From Rathayibacter sp. SW19 (GTDB lineage: Bacteria > Actinomycetota > Actinomycetes > Actinomycetales > Microbacteriaceae), in NCBI RefSeq assembly GCF_030866825.1, contig NZ_CP133020.1, forward strand, positions 310,001 to 374,000: a stretch of 64,000 nt of DNA. The letters run 5' to 3'. The notes below the pieces were generated by a model that was given only the letters and a program-made list of their open reading frames with translations, was not told where the DNA came from and did no database searches. Positions 1 to 8,747 of the stretch are shown piece after piece; positions within the stretch are counted from its first letter, which is position 1; each line of letters opens with the position of its first letter. Position numbers and translations under genes: made by a program.

Positions 1-118
1 CTGGGTCGATGTCCGTGCCCTTCGCCGACGTGTTACCGCCCGCGTAGTTCGTGTTGCGCGGATCAGCGCCCAGTCGATTCGAACGGGCGATGAGTTGTGC
101 GGCGATCGGGTTGGTCAT
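1..118 (-). CDS. Bifunctional rhamnulose-1-phosphate aldolase/short-chain dehydrogenase, N-terminal fragment
   Basis: Only the first 39 codons lie in the window; the gene runs off the left edge. The start reads MTNPIAAQLIARSNRLGADP followed by RNTNYAGGNTSAKGT. This is the characteristic opening of the actinobacterial fusion enzyme that cleaves L-rhamnulose-1-phosphate to dihydroxyacetone phosphate and L-lactaldehyde and oxidises the lactaldehyde. It is the last visible gene of the minus-strand rhamnose operon, 12 bases after the Zn-dehydrogenase, behind a weak GAAAG ribosome-binding site. The catalytic parts are outside the window, so the call rests on the N-terminus and on rhaI upstream. Confidence 0.7.
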   Translation of the reverse strand, partial: MTNPIAAQLIARSNRLGADPRNTNYAGGNTSAKGTDIDP

Positions 119-130
119 ATTGGTTGTCTT

Positions 131-1213
131 TCACTTTCGTGTGCGCGGTCGTGGCTGCGCGGCATCTGTAGGTCGTGTCTCGGTGAGGTCCGTTCCGACT
201 TTGCCGGGGTGAACGATGGCTTTGATCGAGTTCGGCACGTTCCGCGCGAGCAGCAGGGCGTCGGCAGTGCCGTCCAGGCCGAAGTGATGGGTGACCAGCG
301 GCGCCACATCAACCCGGCCCGATGCCACCAAAGCAATCGCGCTGGGCCAGGTGTGCGCGTAGCGGTTGACGAGGTTGATCGACAATTCCTTGCTGTGCAG
401 CATCGCAAGTGGCAGGCTGACGTCACCCTTGGGAATGCCAACCATCGCGGCTCGGCCGTTTTCGCGCAGCCGCCCGAGCCCTGCCGCGAGGGCGCCGGGT
501 GCACCTGAGCATTCCAGCAGCACATCGAAATCGGATGCCGTCGGCTCGCTCGCGCGTTCGCCTGCCCGTTCTGCCGTGAATCCGTAAGCTCGCGCTGTCT
601 CGACTCGGAAGTCGGAGACATCCGTCACCGTCACATCGCTTGCGCCGAGCGCCCGTGCGACAGACGCCGCGAGGAGCCCAACGGGCCCCGCGCCGGTGAC
701 GAGAACGCTGTCGCCGGCGACCAGCCCTGCACGTTTGCAGGCCCACAGGCCGACGGAAAGCGGTTCGACGAGCGCGCCTTCTTCGAAGCTCATCGAATCT
801 GGAATCCGGTGCAGATTGCTCGCGTCGATGGTCAGCTCCTCGACCAGGGCGCCGTCGTAGGGTGGCGTCGCGAGAAACTGCAGTGACGGGCAGAGGTGAT
901 ACCGACCGGCGACACACTGCTCGCAGACCCGGCACGGTGTTCCCGGTTCGATGGCCACGCGGTCACCCAAGGTGACGTTTCGCACGTCTGCGCCGAGTTG
1001 CACGACAGTACCCGCTGCCTCATGCCCGAGCACGATTGGACCATCGACGACCCACTCGCCGATGCGGCCGACGGTGAAGTAGGTCGTGTCGGAGCCGCAC
1101 ACGCCGACAGCCTCGATGTGCACGACAGCCTCATGCGCATCCGGTGGTCGAGTCTCGCGCTCGATGATCTGGATTGTCTGAGGCGCTGTCATCACAGCCG
1201 CGCGATTGGACAT
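131..1213 (-). CDS. Zinc-dependent sorbitol/xylitol dehydrogenase-like alcohol dehydrogenase
   Basis: A 360-residue medium-chain NAD(P)-dependent polyol or sugar dehydrogenase. The N-terminal GroES-like domain carries the catalytic zinc ligands (VGVCGSD, GHEAAG) and a four-cysteine structural zinc loop (TPCRVCEQCVAGRYHLC). The Rossmann domain has VTGAGPVG. The family oxidises xylitol, sorbitol or threonine-like substrates; the substrate here is unknown. The start MSNRAAV lies 2 bases after the rhaI stop, and a much longer in-frame opening upstream overlaps rhaI and is rejected. Its place between rhaI and the aldolase/dehydrogenase suggests a role with L-rhamnose, for example lactaldehyde/propanediol or another sugar polyol, but that is inference. 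Confidence 0.85.
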   Translation of the reverse strand: MSNRAAVMTAPQTIQIIERETRPPDAHEAVVHIEAVGVCGSDTTYFTVGRIGEWVVDGPIVLGHEAAGTVVQLGADVRNVTLGDRVAIEPGTPCRVCEQCVAGRYHLCPSLQFLATPPYDGALVEELTIDASNLHRIPDSMSFEEGALVEPLSVGLWACKRAGLVAGDSVLVTGAGPVGLLAASVARALGASDVTVTDVSDFRVETARAYGFTAERAGERASEPTASDFDVLLECSGAPGALAAGLGRLRENGRAAMVGIPKGDVSLPLAMLHSKELSINLVNRYAHTWPSAIALVASGRVDVAPLVTHHFGLDGTADALLLARNVPNSIKAIVHPGKVGTDLTETRPTDAAQPRPRTRK

Positions 1214-1215
1214 CG

Positions 1216-2382
1216 TTATGCTCCCCAGCCGGCTTGAGTTCCGCCCACCCGGTCCGCTTCGATCTTCTCCTGGTATCCGGATGCCGCGAAAGCCGCTATC
1301 GGGTCGGCCGGCAGCCCGCGCGACGCGCGCCAGGCGGCCAAGTCGGGCCGGACATCCGTATAGAAAGCATCCATCATGATGCCGTTCGCCGCCAGCACGT
1401 CGCCCGCTGCCTGCGCAGCTGCGAGCGCATCCGTGTCGACAAGAAGGGCGCGCGCGGTCATTTCCTGCACGTTGAGCACACTGCGGATCTGGCCTGGGAT
1501 CTTCTTCTCGATGTTGTGGCACTGGTCGAGCATGAAGGCGACGTCGGCGTCTGCACCGTAACCTCCTCCTCGGATGACTTCGTAGAGGATGCGGAACAAC
1601 TGGAACGGGTCGGCGGCCCCGACGATGAGGTCGTCGTCAGCGTAGAAGCGGGAGTTGAAATCGAATGAGCCGAGTTTGCCGAGGCGAAGCAGCTGGGCGA
1701 CGATGAACTCGATGTTCGTGCCCGGCGCGTGATGGCCGGTGTCGAGGCAGACGAACGCTCGGTTGCCGAGCGCCAGGGTCTGCACGTAGGACGTGCCCCA
1801 GTCCGGCACATCGGTGTGGTAGAAGGCCGGTTCGAAGAACTTGTACTCGAGCACGAGACGCTGGTTCTCGCCGATCCGTGCATAGATCTTCGCGAGGGAG
1901 TCCGCGAGGCGATCCTGCCGGGCGCGGATGTCGTCTTGGCCGGGATAGTTGGTGCCGTCGGCCAGCCAGATTTTCAGGTCGCGTGACCCGGTCTGGTTCA
2001 TGACATCGATGCAGCGGAAGTGGTGGTCGATCGCCTTTTGTCGGATTGCCGGGTCGGAGTGGGTGACCGAGCCGAGCTTGTAGTCGTCGTCTTGGAACGT
2101 GTTCGAGTTGATCGTGCCGAGGCTGACGCCGTTATCTTCGGCATGCTTTTTCAGTGCGTCGAAGTCGTCGACGTCATCCCATGGGATATGCAGAGCGACC
2201 GACGGCGCGAGACCGGTGTACGTGTGCACCTGTGCGGCATCCGAGATCTTCTCGAACGGGTCACGCGGTGTGCCGGCGCTGCCGAACACCGCGAACCGGG
2301 TGCCCGAGTTGCCGAACGCCCAGGAGGGTAGTTCGATCGCCTGCTGCTCGAGCAGACCGATGACGTCGGGAGGCAGTAGCAT
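1216..2382 (-). CDS. rhaI: L-rhamnose isomerase
   Basis: A 388-residue cytoplasmic TIM-barrel metalloenzyme converting L-rhamnose to L-rhamnulose. The protein has the features of the Pseudomonas/actinobacterial RhaI type: THSDPAIRQKAIDHH, the metal and substrate residues in VLEYKFFEPAFYHTD, CLDTGHHAPGTNIEF and FDFNSRFYADDDL. The start MLLPPDV is chosen because AAAGGAAG sits 7 bases upstream; the open frame extends further but without a ribosome-binding site. It is the first gene of a minus-strand operon (rhaI, Zn-dehydrogenase, aldolase/dehydrogenase). A LacI-type operator lies about 180 bases upstream. Confidence 0.9.
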   Translation of the reverse strand: MLLPPDVIGLLEQQAIELPSWAFGNSGTRFAVFGSAGTPRDPFEKISDAAQVHTYTGLAPSVALHIPWDDVDDFDALKKHAEDNGVSLGTINSNTFQDDDYKLGSVTHSDPAIRQKAIDHHFRCIDVMNQTGSRDLKIWLADGTNYPGQDDIRARQDRLADSLAKIYARIGENQRLVLEYKFFEPAFYHTDVPDWGTSYVQTLALGNRAFVCLDTGHHAPGTNIEFIVAQLLRLGKLGSFDFNSRFYADDDLIVGAADPFQLFRILYEVIRGGGYGADADVAFMLDQCHNIEKKIPGQIRSVLNVQEMTARALLVDTDALAAAQAAGDVLAANGIMMDAFYTDVRPDLAAWRASRGLPADPIAAFAASGYQEKIEADRVGGTQAGWGA

Positions 2383-2819
2383 GATGCGCTTCCTTTGCAG
2401 TTCGCCCCGGCGGAGGCGGATTGTTGTTTCAGATTCTGTCGCACCACGGAGTGCCCGGACTGGTATGCGGCGAATTTCTGGCGTGCCACTGAACCTGTAA
2501 GCAGACTTGCTGCACACATCTCGATGTCAGTGCCACGGCCTTTCTCTACATGTGGAATCATTTGAATCGTTTCAAACTCATTTGAGAATAGATCATTCGA
2601 TCGGACGTGTCAATGTGATCGTCGACAGCCCGCAGCGGTGTCGCGCTTCCCGCTCTTCCGTCGGCATGGAGTCGGGCACGAGCCAGTCTACGGAGCAGTT
2701 CATGGCCGGTTCGTGGACGCGGTTCACTCACTCAGGGTCGCGCCGGTTGAGTAGTCTTCAGTATATTTTCGGCGTTTTGTGGCGAACGCTGAGAACAACG
2801 CGCTACCGAGCCCGCACCG
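2383..2819. other. Intergenic region upstream of rhaI
   Basis: This stretch separates rhaI from the LacI-type regulator, both on the minus strand. It holds the rhaI promoter region with one clear operator at 2561-2576. The rest, about 2640-2819, has short open frames in several phases but no ribosome-binding sites or recognisable protein; I see no gene in it. Confidence 0.6.
2561..2576. promoter_or_regulatory. LacI-type operator upstream of rhaI
   Basis: TTTGAATCGTTTCAAA is a 16-base palindrome with a CG centre and one mismatch between its arms. It matches the sites at 3856-3869 and 6620-6633 (shared core TTGAAACGTTTCAA). LacI-family regulators bind such sites, so the adjacent regulator at 2820-3839 is the likely ligand. 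Confidence 0.75.
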
Positions 2820-3839
2820 TCAGACCAACCGTGTCGAGTCCCGGACCACAAGCTCGGGCGCGAACTGCAGCTGGCGGTGCGCGACCGGTGCCGTCGCTGC
2901 GCCCTCATCGATTAGCAGGCGCGCGGCTGTCTCACCGATCCGTTCGCTCGGCTGGCGCACCGAAGTAAGCGAAACGATGGCGGAGGCTGCCCAGCCGATG
3001 TCGTCGTATCCGATCAGAGCGATCTCGTCAGGGATCCGCACCAAGCCGCCGAACAGGAACGCTTCCATGATGCCGATCGCCAGTAGGTCATTGGCTGCGA
3101 AGATCGCATTGGGACGCTGCTCACCTTGTGCGATCGCAGCTCCGGCACGGCGTCCGGCCTCAACGGTCGGTGTGGGCGTGGGCCATGACCGCACTGCGTC
3201 CGCACCGAGGCCGCTTGATTCGGCGGCGCTGCGGGCGCCGGCGAACCGGTCGCGGATCTGATGCAGGCCGAGCGGTCCACCGACGAACAGAATATCGGTG
3301 CGGCCCGTCGCGATGAGATGTTCGACTGCGAGACGCCCCCCCGCGATATTGTCGGTCTGCACAGAGGAGAACGTCGTGTCTGGAGCGGCCGCATCGACCA
3401 GTACGGCGGGGATACCGCGGGCGCGCAGCCGCCGTAGCCGCTCGGTGACGTCGCCGACCGGTGAAATCAGCACACCCTGGGCGCGTTGTTCTTCGAACAG
3501 GTCGAGGTAGGTTCTTTCGCGCTCCGCTTGCTCGTCGCTGTTGGCGATGAGCACCGAGCTGCCCACGGCGTTCGCAGCGCGCTCCGCGCCCCGCGCGACA
3601 TCGATGAAGAACGGGTTGCTCACGTCAAGCACGATGAAGCCGATTGTGGTGCTGTGACCGGCGCGGAGCTGTCGTGCCGACTCGTTGCGCACGAATCCGA
3701 GTGCAGAGATCGAGGACAGCACCCGCATCCGGGTTGACTCGGACACACGATCCGGACGGTTCAGCACGTTCGAGACGGTGCCGAGTGAAACTCCGGCGTG
3801 CGTCGCTACATCCTTGACGCTCACATTCGAGGTTGCCAC
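2820..3839 (-). CDS. LacI-family transcriptional regulator, probable rhamnose regulator
   Basis: A 339-residue DNA-binding repressor. An N-terminal LacI helix-turn-helix (VSVKDVATHAGVSLGTVSNVLN, then RPDRVSESTR) is followed by a periplasmic-binding-protein-like effector domain (TIGFIVLDVSNPFF, VQTDNIAGG, GYDDIGWA). I chose the GTG start at 3839 because GAGGGTGAGG lies just upstream and because a start at 3875 would put an operator inside the coding region. The operator at 3856-3869 suggests autoregulation. Operators of the same type lie before rhaI and between the GH78 and epimerase genes, so it probably controls the rhamnose operon, the rhamnosidase and the epimerase. The effector is not visible. 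Confidence 0.88.
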   Translation of the reverse strand: MATSNVSVKDVATHAGVSLGTVSNVLNRPDRVSESTRMRVLSSISALGFVRNESARQLRAGHSTTIGFIVLDVSNPFFIDVARGAERAANAVGSSVLIANSDEQAERERTYLDLFEEQRAQGVLISPVGDVTERLRRLRARGIPAVLVDAAAPDTTFSSVQTDNIAGGRLAVEHLIATGRTDILFVGGPLGLHQIRDRFAGARSAAESSGLGADAVRSWPTPTPTVEAGRRAGAAIAQGEQRPNAIFAANDLLAIGIMEAFLFGGLVRIPDEIALIGYDDIGWAASAIVSLTSVRQPSERIGETAARLLIDEGAATAPVAHRQLQFAPELVVRDSTRLV

Positions 3840-3855
3840 GGCTGCCTCACCCTCA

Positions 3856-3869
3856 TTGAAACCGTTCAA
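3856..3869. promoter_or_regulatory. LacI-type operator before the regulator gene
   Basis: TTGAAACCGTTCAA, related to the sites at 2561 and 6620. It sits 17 bases upstream of the GTG start of the LacI-type regulator, a position suited to autorepression. Confidence 0.7.
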
Positions 3870-3980
3870 ATGCATCGTAGCCAGAAGCGCGGCCGTTCCC
3901 GGCCGGCACTGGTGGGTTCTGGTTCTCAGTGGGTTCCGACGGCGCTCGGCTCGCAGGGCGAGAGCGGAGGCGCGGAGGGG

Positions 3981-6569
3981 TCACAGCGCCGCCTCGAACC
4001 GGTGCACACCACTGGCAACGGCGACGGGTTCGCCGCCTGGAAGCTCCACGGTGCCGGACGCTCCGGTGGGCACCGTGACGTCGACCGTGAGGCGGCCATC
4101 GTCTATCCGCCAGGCGATCGCGGCCCGCCCATAGGGCGTTTCGTGCTCAGCCGACGCGTGGGTGAGGCCCCCTCCCGGTCGCGGTCGGAACCGGATGCAA
4201 CGATACCCCGGCGTGGTAGGCGAGAGCCCCGCCACGACACGGTGCAGCCAGTCGGCGACGGCGCCGAGCGCGTAGTGGTTGAAGCTCGTCATGGTGCCGG
4301 GGTTCACGGTGCCGTCCGGGCGGAGGCTGTCCCAGCGCTCCCAGATCGTCGTCGCGCCCTGCGTCACGGCGTACAGCCAGGACGGTGCCTCCCGTTCGAG
4401 CAGCAGGTCGTATGCGCTGCCGATGTGCCCGGTTTCGGTGAGCGCGTCGCATACGAGCGGGGTTCCGACAAAGCCCGTTGAGATGCGGTGGCTCGCCTTC
4501 TCAACGAGTTCGGCAAGGCGGGCGCCGGCTGTCTCGCGCAGGGACCCGTCGACCAGGCCGAAGGCGATCGCCAGTGCGTACGCGGTCTGCGCGTCGCTCG
4601 TCATGCGGCCGTCATCGCTCAGATACGCGTGCCTGAAAGCGTCCCGCACCTCTGTGGCGACCAGGTCGAAGCGGTCGCGATCGTCGCAGCGGCCGAGGGC
4701 ATCGGCGATGCGCGACATGCACTGCGCCGAGCGCGCGAAGTATGCGGTCGCCACCAGGTAGCGGTCGGTTTTGGCGTCGGCAGGGTCCTGCGGCGGAGCG
4801 TCCGGGTCGAGCCAGTCGCCGAGCTGGAAACCCTCGTCCCACAACCGACTCGGCCCTGCGAGCCGCTCGACGAGCTCGACCCACGCCCGTGCACTGTCGT
4901 ACTGCGCCTCGAGCACGCCTCGGTCGCCGAACCGCTCGAACAGGGTAAGGGGTACAATCGTCGCGACGTCACCCCAGGCGGCACCGGGCCGGATCGGCGT
5001 CCACAGGTTGTGGGCCGGGATAACGGGCACGTACCACGGCACGGTGCCATCCGGCAGCTGCTCGACCGCTACGTCCTTCAACCAAGAGGACAGCATGCCC
5101 GAAACGTCGTAGAGGAATGACGCCGTCGGTGCGAAGACCTGAAGGTCGCCCGTCCAGCCGATGCGCTCGTCGCGCTGTGGGCAATCGGTTGGAATGTCGA
5201 GGAAGTTGCCTCGCATGCTCCACACCACGTTCTCATGTAAGCGCTCTACGAGAGGATCGGAGCAGCGAAACCAGCCGGTGCGCTCGAGATCGCTGTGATA
5301 CACGCGCGCGACGAGATCGCCTGCCGCTACTGCGGCATCCAAGTCACCCGGCCAGCCCGTTACCTCGGCGAAGCGGAAACCGTGGAAGGTGAACCGCGGC
5401 TCCCATTCCTCCTCGTCGCGCCCGGCCAGCACGTAGTCGTCGGTCGATTGAGCGTCGCGCAAGGGACGCTGGTACACCTCGCCGTCTTGCAGCACTTCGG
5501 CGGTGCGAATGACGACGCGCTCGCCCTCTTCGCCGCGCACCCGGAGTCGGATCCGGCCGACGAGGTTCTGACCGAAGTCGAGGATGCGACGTCCGCTCGG
5601 TGAGGTCAGCACGGCGACCGGTGTTATCTGTTGCGTGCACCGCACGGGCGGCCCCTCCGGTGCGACGAGCGTGGAAGGGTCGCGGTGCGCCGCGACGACG
5701 TGCTCCCATCCGGTCATGTCGTAGTCGGGCGACGACCATCCGCGCAGCTCGAGTCGGGCGTCGTAGACCTCCCCGTCGTAGTTGCCGGTACGTACGATCG
5801 GGCCGGGCGCGGCGCGCCACGAGCCGTCGGTCGCGATAGTCTGGGTGTCGCCGTTCGCGTAGTGCAATTCGAGTTGCGCGATGAGCGACAGGTCGGTGCC
5901 GTAGACGTTGCGGAAACCGCCGCGCCAGCCCATCCGTCCCCGGTACCATCCGTCGCCGAGCCACGCCCCGATGACGTTGTCACCTGCCCGGATCGCCTCA
6001 GTGACGTCGTAGGTGTAGTAGCGCAACCGGCGGCGGTACGACGTCCAGCCGGGCGACATCGCATCGTCGCCGATCCGCGTGCCATTGATCTCGATCTCGT
6101 AGAGGCCGTGCGCCGACGCGTAGAGCCGGGCTCGCTCCAGGCCTTCAGCCGCTTGGAACGCGCGGCGAAGCAGCGGCGGTCTACGGTCGTCGCTGCCCGG
6201 ATCCTCATTCCACGTCGCCCCGACCGCCAGGGCGCTCCAGTCCGTCGGCTCGAGGAGGCCGGCTTCCACCGCGGCGGGTTCGCTCCATTCCGACACCGTG
6301 CCATCGGTGCCGGTCACCCGCACCCGAGCGGTTGCACGCTCGCGGGAGCGCAACGGCGCGGCGGGCCAGGGCACCAGCACCTGTTCGTCCGAGGCGACGG
6401 GTGCATCGGTTTGCCAGCAGGCGTCGCCACGCTCGATCTGCACCTCGTACGCCGACTGCGACCATCCGCTCGGGGCGACTGTTTTCCAGGAGAGCCGGGG
6501 GGAGGCGACTCCGATGCCGAGCGCGTGAGGCAGGTGCTCGAAGCGAGGTGGGCTGACGGTTACGGTCAT
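3981..6569 (-). CDS. GH78 alpha-L-rhamnosidase
   Basis: An 862-residue glycoside hydrolase releasing terminal alpha-L-rhamnose from glycosides or pectin side chains. The N-terminal Fn3-like region (PHALGIGVASPRLSW, WSQSAYEVQI) and the following beta-sandwich domains are typical of GH78. The (alpha/alpha)6 catalytic domain carries DCPQRDERIGWTGD, with the proposed general acid Glu468, and IWERWDS with the second catalytic Glu744. No signal peptide is visible, so it is probably cytoplasmic and acts on imported oligosaccharides. The start MTVTVSPPRFE is backed by GAAGGAG; longer in-frame openings lack such a site. It is divergent from the epimerase gene, with a LacI-type operator between them. 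Confidence 0.93.
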   Translation of the reverse strand: MTVTVSPPRFEHLPHALGIGVASPRLSWKTVAPSGWSQSAYEVQIERGDACWQTDAPVASDEQVLVPWPAAPLRSRERATARVRVTGTDGTVSEWSEPAAVEAGLLEPTDWSALAVGATWNEDPGSDDRRPPLLRRAFQAAEGLERARLYASAHGLYEIEINGTRIGDDAMSPGWTSYRRRLRYYTYDVTEAIRAGDNVIGAWLGDGWYRGRMGWRGGFRNVYGTDLSLIAQLELHYANGDTQTIATDGSWRAAPGPIVRTGNYDGEVYDARLELRGWSSPDYDMTGWEHVVAAHRDPSTLVAPEGPPVRCTQQITPVAVLTSPSGRRILDFGQNLVGRIRLRVRGEEGERVVIRTAEVLQDGEVYQRPLRDAQSTDDYVLAGRDEEEWEPRFTFHGFRFAEVTGWPGDLDAAVAAGDLVARVYHSDLERTGWFRCSDPLVERLHENVVWSMRGNFLDIPTDCPQRDERIGWTGDLQVFAPTASFLYDVSGMLSSWLKDVAVEQLPDGTVPWYVPVIPAHNLWTPIRPGAAWGDVATIVPLTLFERFGDRGVLEAQYDSARAWVELVERLAGPSRLWDEGFQLGDWLDPDAPPQDPADAKTDRYLVATAYFARSAQCMSRIADALGRCDDRDRFDLVATEVRDAFRHAYLSDDGRMTSDAQTAYALAIAFGLVDGSLRETAGARLAELVEKASHRISTGFVGTPLVCDALTETGHIGSAYDLLLEREAPSWLYAVTQGATTIWERWDSLRPDGTVNPGTMTSFNHYALGAVADWLHRVVAGLSPTTPGYRCIRFRPRPGGGLTHASAEHETPYGRAAIAWRIDDGRLTVDVTVPTGASGTVELPGGEPVAVASGVHRFEAAL

Positions 6570-6619
6570 TGGTCTCCTTCGGCGGCATTCATCCTGTTGC
6601 ATAGATACTCGCTTATGAA

Positions 6620-6633
6620 TTGACACGTTTCAA
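6620..6633. promoter_or_regulatory. LacI-type operator between GH78 and epimerase genes
   Basis: TTGACACGTTTCAA has one mismatch to a perfect palindrome and matches the rhaI-side operators. It lies in the 170-base divergent region and could control both directions. Confidence 0.7.
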
Positions 6634-6739
6634 GCCCAAGGGCGAAGATGAGGGCGGATGGCCCGGGTCGGCGCGTGGGCGGCGCACACGATTCCGAGGT
6701 CGAGAATGCCGCCTCGTGCGGCCGAAAAGAGGAGACTCG

Positions 6740-7603
6740 ATGCGCATCGCCGTGACCGGCAGCTCGGGAAAGCTGGGGCGTGCCACCGTAGAACGGCTTC
6801 GCGCCGACGGGCACCATGTCGTTGGCTTCGATGTCGTCGGCGCCCCCGGCCTCGGATTCGTCCGCGTGGATCTCGGCGATTACGGGCAAGTACTCGACGC
6901 CATGCTCGGTGTCACGGCACGCCATGACGGACTCGACGCCATCGTGCACCTCGCGGCCCTGCCGGTGAACGGGCTCGTGCCCGACGCGGCGACGTTCACG
7001 AACAACGTCACCGCGACATTCCACGTGCTGCACGCGGCCGTACGTGCCGGCATCCGCACGATCGTGATGGCGTCCAGTATCACCGCCATGGGGTTCCCTG
7101 ACTTCGCGAACCTGGCGGCGCTGCCGGTCGACGAGTCGTACTCCGAGGCGAACGTCACCTATGCACTCGGTAAGATCGCCGAAGAGGCGATCGCCGCACA
7201 ACTCGTGCGATGGAGAGAGGGCATGAGTCTCATGGCGCTTCGGTTCACGAACGTCGTGGCGCCCGACGAGTACGGGCCGTTCGAACGCGCAGGCGACCCG
7301 GACTACCGGCGCGATCTGCTGCACAGCTATGTCGATGTTCGCGACGGGGCTGCGGCCGTCGCCCTTGCGCTGGCGCACGCCGTGCCCGGCTTCGAGGTCT
7401 ACGACATCGCTGCGCCGGACAGCGGCAACACCATCCCGACCGCTGAGCTGGCGAGGCGGAACTTCCCCGGAGTGCCGATCGTGAAACAGCTCGGCGAGTT
7501 CGAGACGCTCATGTCGATCGACAAGGCCGCCCGCCGCCTGGGCTTTCGCCCCCAGCATCTGTGGCGCGACGAATACGCACACTGGCAGCGCGAGAACAGT
7601 TGA
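6740..7603 (+). CDS. NAD(P)-dependent epimerase/dehydratase-type sugar dehydrogenase
   Basis: A 287-residue extended short-chain dehydrogenase. The Rossmann motif is degenerate in form (VTGSSGKLG) and the catalytic YxxxK is present (YALGK). The family includes uronate dehydrogenases, nucleotide-sugar epimerases and sugar 1-dehydrogenases; which reaction applies is not decided by sequence. The start MRIAVTGSSG is preceded by AAGAGGAG at good spacing. The gene faces away from the rhamnosidase and is followed, on the opposite strand, by an SMP-30 lactonase. The dehydrogenase-plus-lactonase pairing suggests oxidation of an aldose or uronate to a lactone and then an acid. Confidence 0.8.
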   Translation: MRIAVTGSSGKLGRATVERLRADGHHVVGFDVVGAPGLGFVRVDLGDYGQVLDAMLGVTARHDGLDAIVHLAALPVNGLVPDAATFTNNVTATFHVLHAAVRAGIRTIVMASSITAMGFPDFANLAALPVDESYSEANVTYALGKIAEEAIAAQLVRWREGMSLMALRFTNVVAPDEYGPFERAGDPDYRRDLLHSYVDVRDGAAAVALALAHAVPGFEVYDIAAPDSGNTIPTAELARRNFPGVPIVKQLGEFETLMSIDKAARRLGFRPQHLWRDEYAHWQRENS

Positions 7604-7663
7604 GGCGCGCGTCCGCGCGCACGCCGGTTCTGCGCGGGTCCGGCTGCTCAGCGGCCCGATGGC

Positions 7664-8536
7664 TCAGCCGCGGGTCAGCGTGCGTACTCGGTAGAGGCTC
7701 GTCGACGCCGCGATGAAAAGCTCATTGTGCTCATCGCCGCCGAAGACGACGTTCGCAACCGTCTCGGGCACCGGTATCCGCCCGCGCAGCGTGCCGTCGG
7801 GCTCGTACACGTAGACACCGTCGCCCGCCGAGGTCCACACCCGCCCGGCGACGTCGACGGCGAAACCATCCGCCAGACCAGCGGGTACGGTCGCGAACAC
7901 GACGCTCTCACCCGACACCGTCGGGCCGTCGAGCGGATATGCGCGGATGTGACACGCCTCGGCACGATCCGCGTACGTGCCCGTATCCGAGACGTAGAGC
8001 ACGGACTCGCCCGGTGAGAACCCAATGCCGTTCGGGTGCACCATGTCGGTCACGACGGGGGTCACTTCGCCCGCCGCCGGGTCGAAGCGGAAGACGAAAC
8101 ACCCTCCGTACTCCTGATCGCCTGGGTGCCCCTCGCGGCCGCTCGGATGGATGCCGTACGGCGGGTCGGTGAACCAGATGGACCCGTCCGACGAGACCGC
8201 GAGGTCGTTGGGCGAATTGAACCGTCCGCCGGACCAGCGGTCGACAAGCGTGCGCGGCCCCTCGTCGGTCTCGATCTCGATCGCCCGGCGGCCGTGACTG
8301 CACTGGATGACACACCCCTGTGTGTCGAGGGTGCGCCCGTTGGGGTACTCGGCGTCCGACCGGAAGACGGAGTACGAGCCGGTCGCGGCATCCCACTCCA
8401 GGATCCGGTCGTTCGGAATGTCGCTCCATCGCACGCGCCGTGACTTCGGCAACCAGACGGGCCCCTCGCTCCACTCGGCGCCGGTTGCGAGGCGCTCGAG
8501 TTCAGTGCCGGGGGCCAGAAGGTCGAACTCGGTCAT
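7664..8536 (-). CDS. SMP-30/gluconolactonase-family sugar lactonase
   Basis: A 290-residue six-bladed beta-propeller, a metal-dependent lactonase opening aldonolactones. Metal-binding residues are recognisable: the Glu of WSEGPVW near residue 24, the Asn of RFNSPNDL and the Asp of YVSDTGT. Length is normal for the family. A GAGGAG ribosome-binding site precedes the ATG. It lies alone on the minus strand between the epimerase-like dehydrogenase and the aldo/keto reductase. Either neighbour could supply its lactone; L-rhamnonolactone or an apionolactone-type compound are possibilities, not conclusions. Confidence 0.85.
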   Translation of the reverse strand: MTEFDLLAPGTELERLATGAEWSEGPVWLPKSRRVRWSDIPNDRILEWDAATGSYSVFRSDAEYPNGRTLDTQGCVIQCSHGRRAIEIETDEGPRTLVDRWSGGRFNSPNDLAVSSDGSIWFTDPPYGIHPSGREGHPGDQEYGGCFVFRFDPAAGEVTPVVTDMVHPNGIGFSPGESVLYVSDTGTYADRAEACHIRAYPLDGPTVSGESVVFATVPAGLADGFAVDVAGRVWTSAGDGVYVYEPDGTLRGRIPVPETVANVVFGGDEHNELFIAASTSLYRVRTLTRG

Positions 8537-8704
8537 TCCTGCTCCTCTGGGCTGGTGCTGGTGCTGGGTTGGTGCTGGTAATGCTGGTGTGGCGATTGCC
8601 CCTTCCGGGCATCTTATGGCGCCGTCCTGGGGGTGAACGCGCGGTGCGAAGTCAGATTTTGGCAGTGCATATTCATTCTATGTTGAACATGCATACACGA
8701 CTTT

Positions 8705-8731
8705 GTTAGGGTTCCAGGTTGTTAGGGTTCC
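8705..8731. repeat. Direct repeat before the aldo/keto reductase
   Basis: GTTAGGGTTCC occurs twice, at 8705-8715 and 8721-8731, with a 16-base period, 16 bases before the probable start codon. Upstream, at 8665-8676, GTGCATATTCAT resembles in reverse the ATGAATATGTGC at 17443-17454. The repeat could be a regulator half-site pair; nothing further identifies it. Confidence 0.5.
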
Positions 8732-8747
8732 CGAGAGCGGAGCGAGG

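Noticed and set aside
2507..2968. Plus-strand frame over the rhaI upstream region
   Set aside because: It covers the operator and runs into the regulator gene on the other strand; no protein-like features.
3840..3875. ATG at 3875 as start of the LacI-type regulator
   Set aside because: It places the operator within the coding sequence; the GTG at 3839 has a good ribosome-binding site and normal family length.
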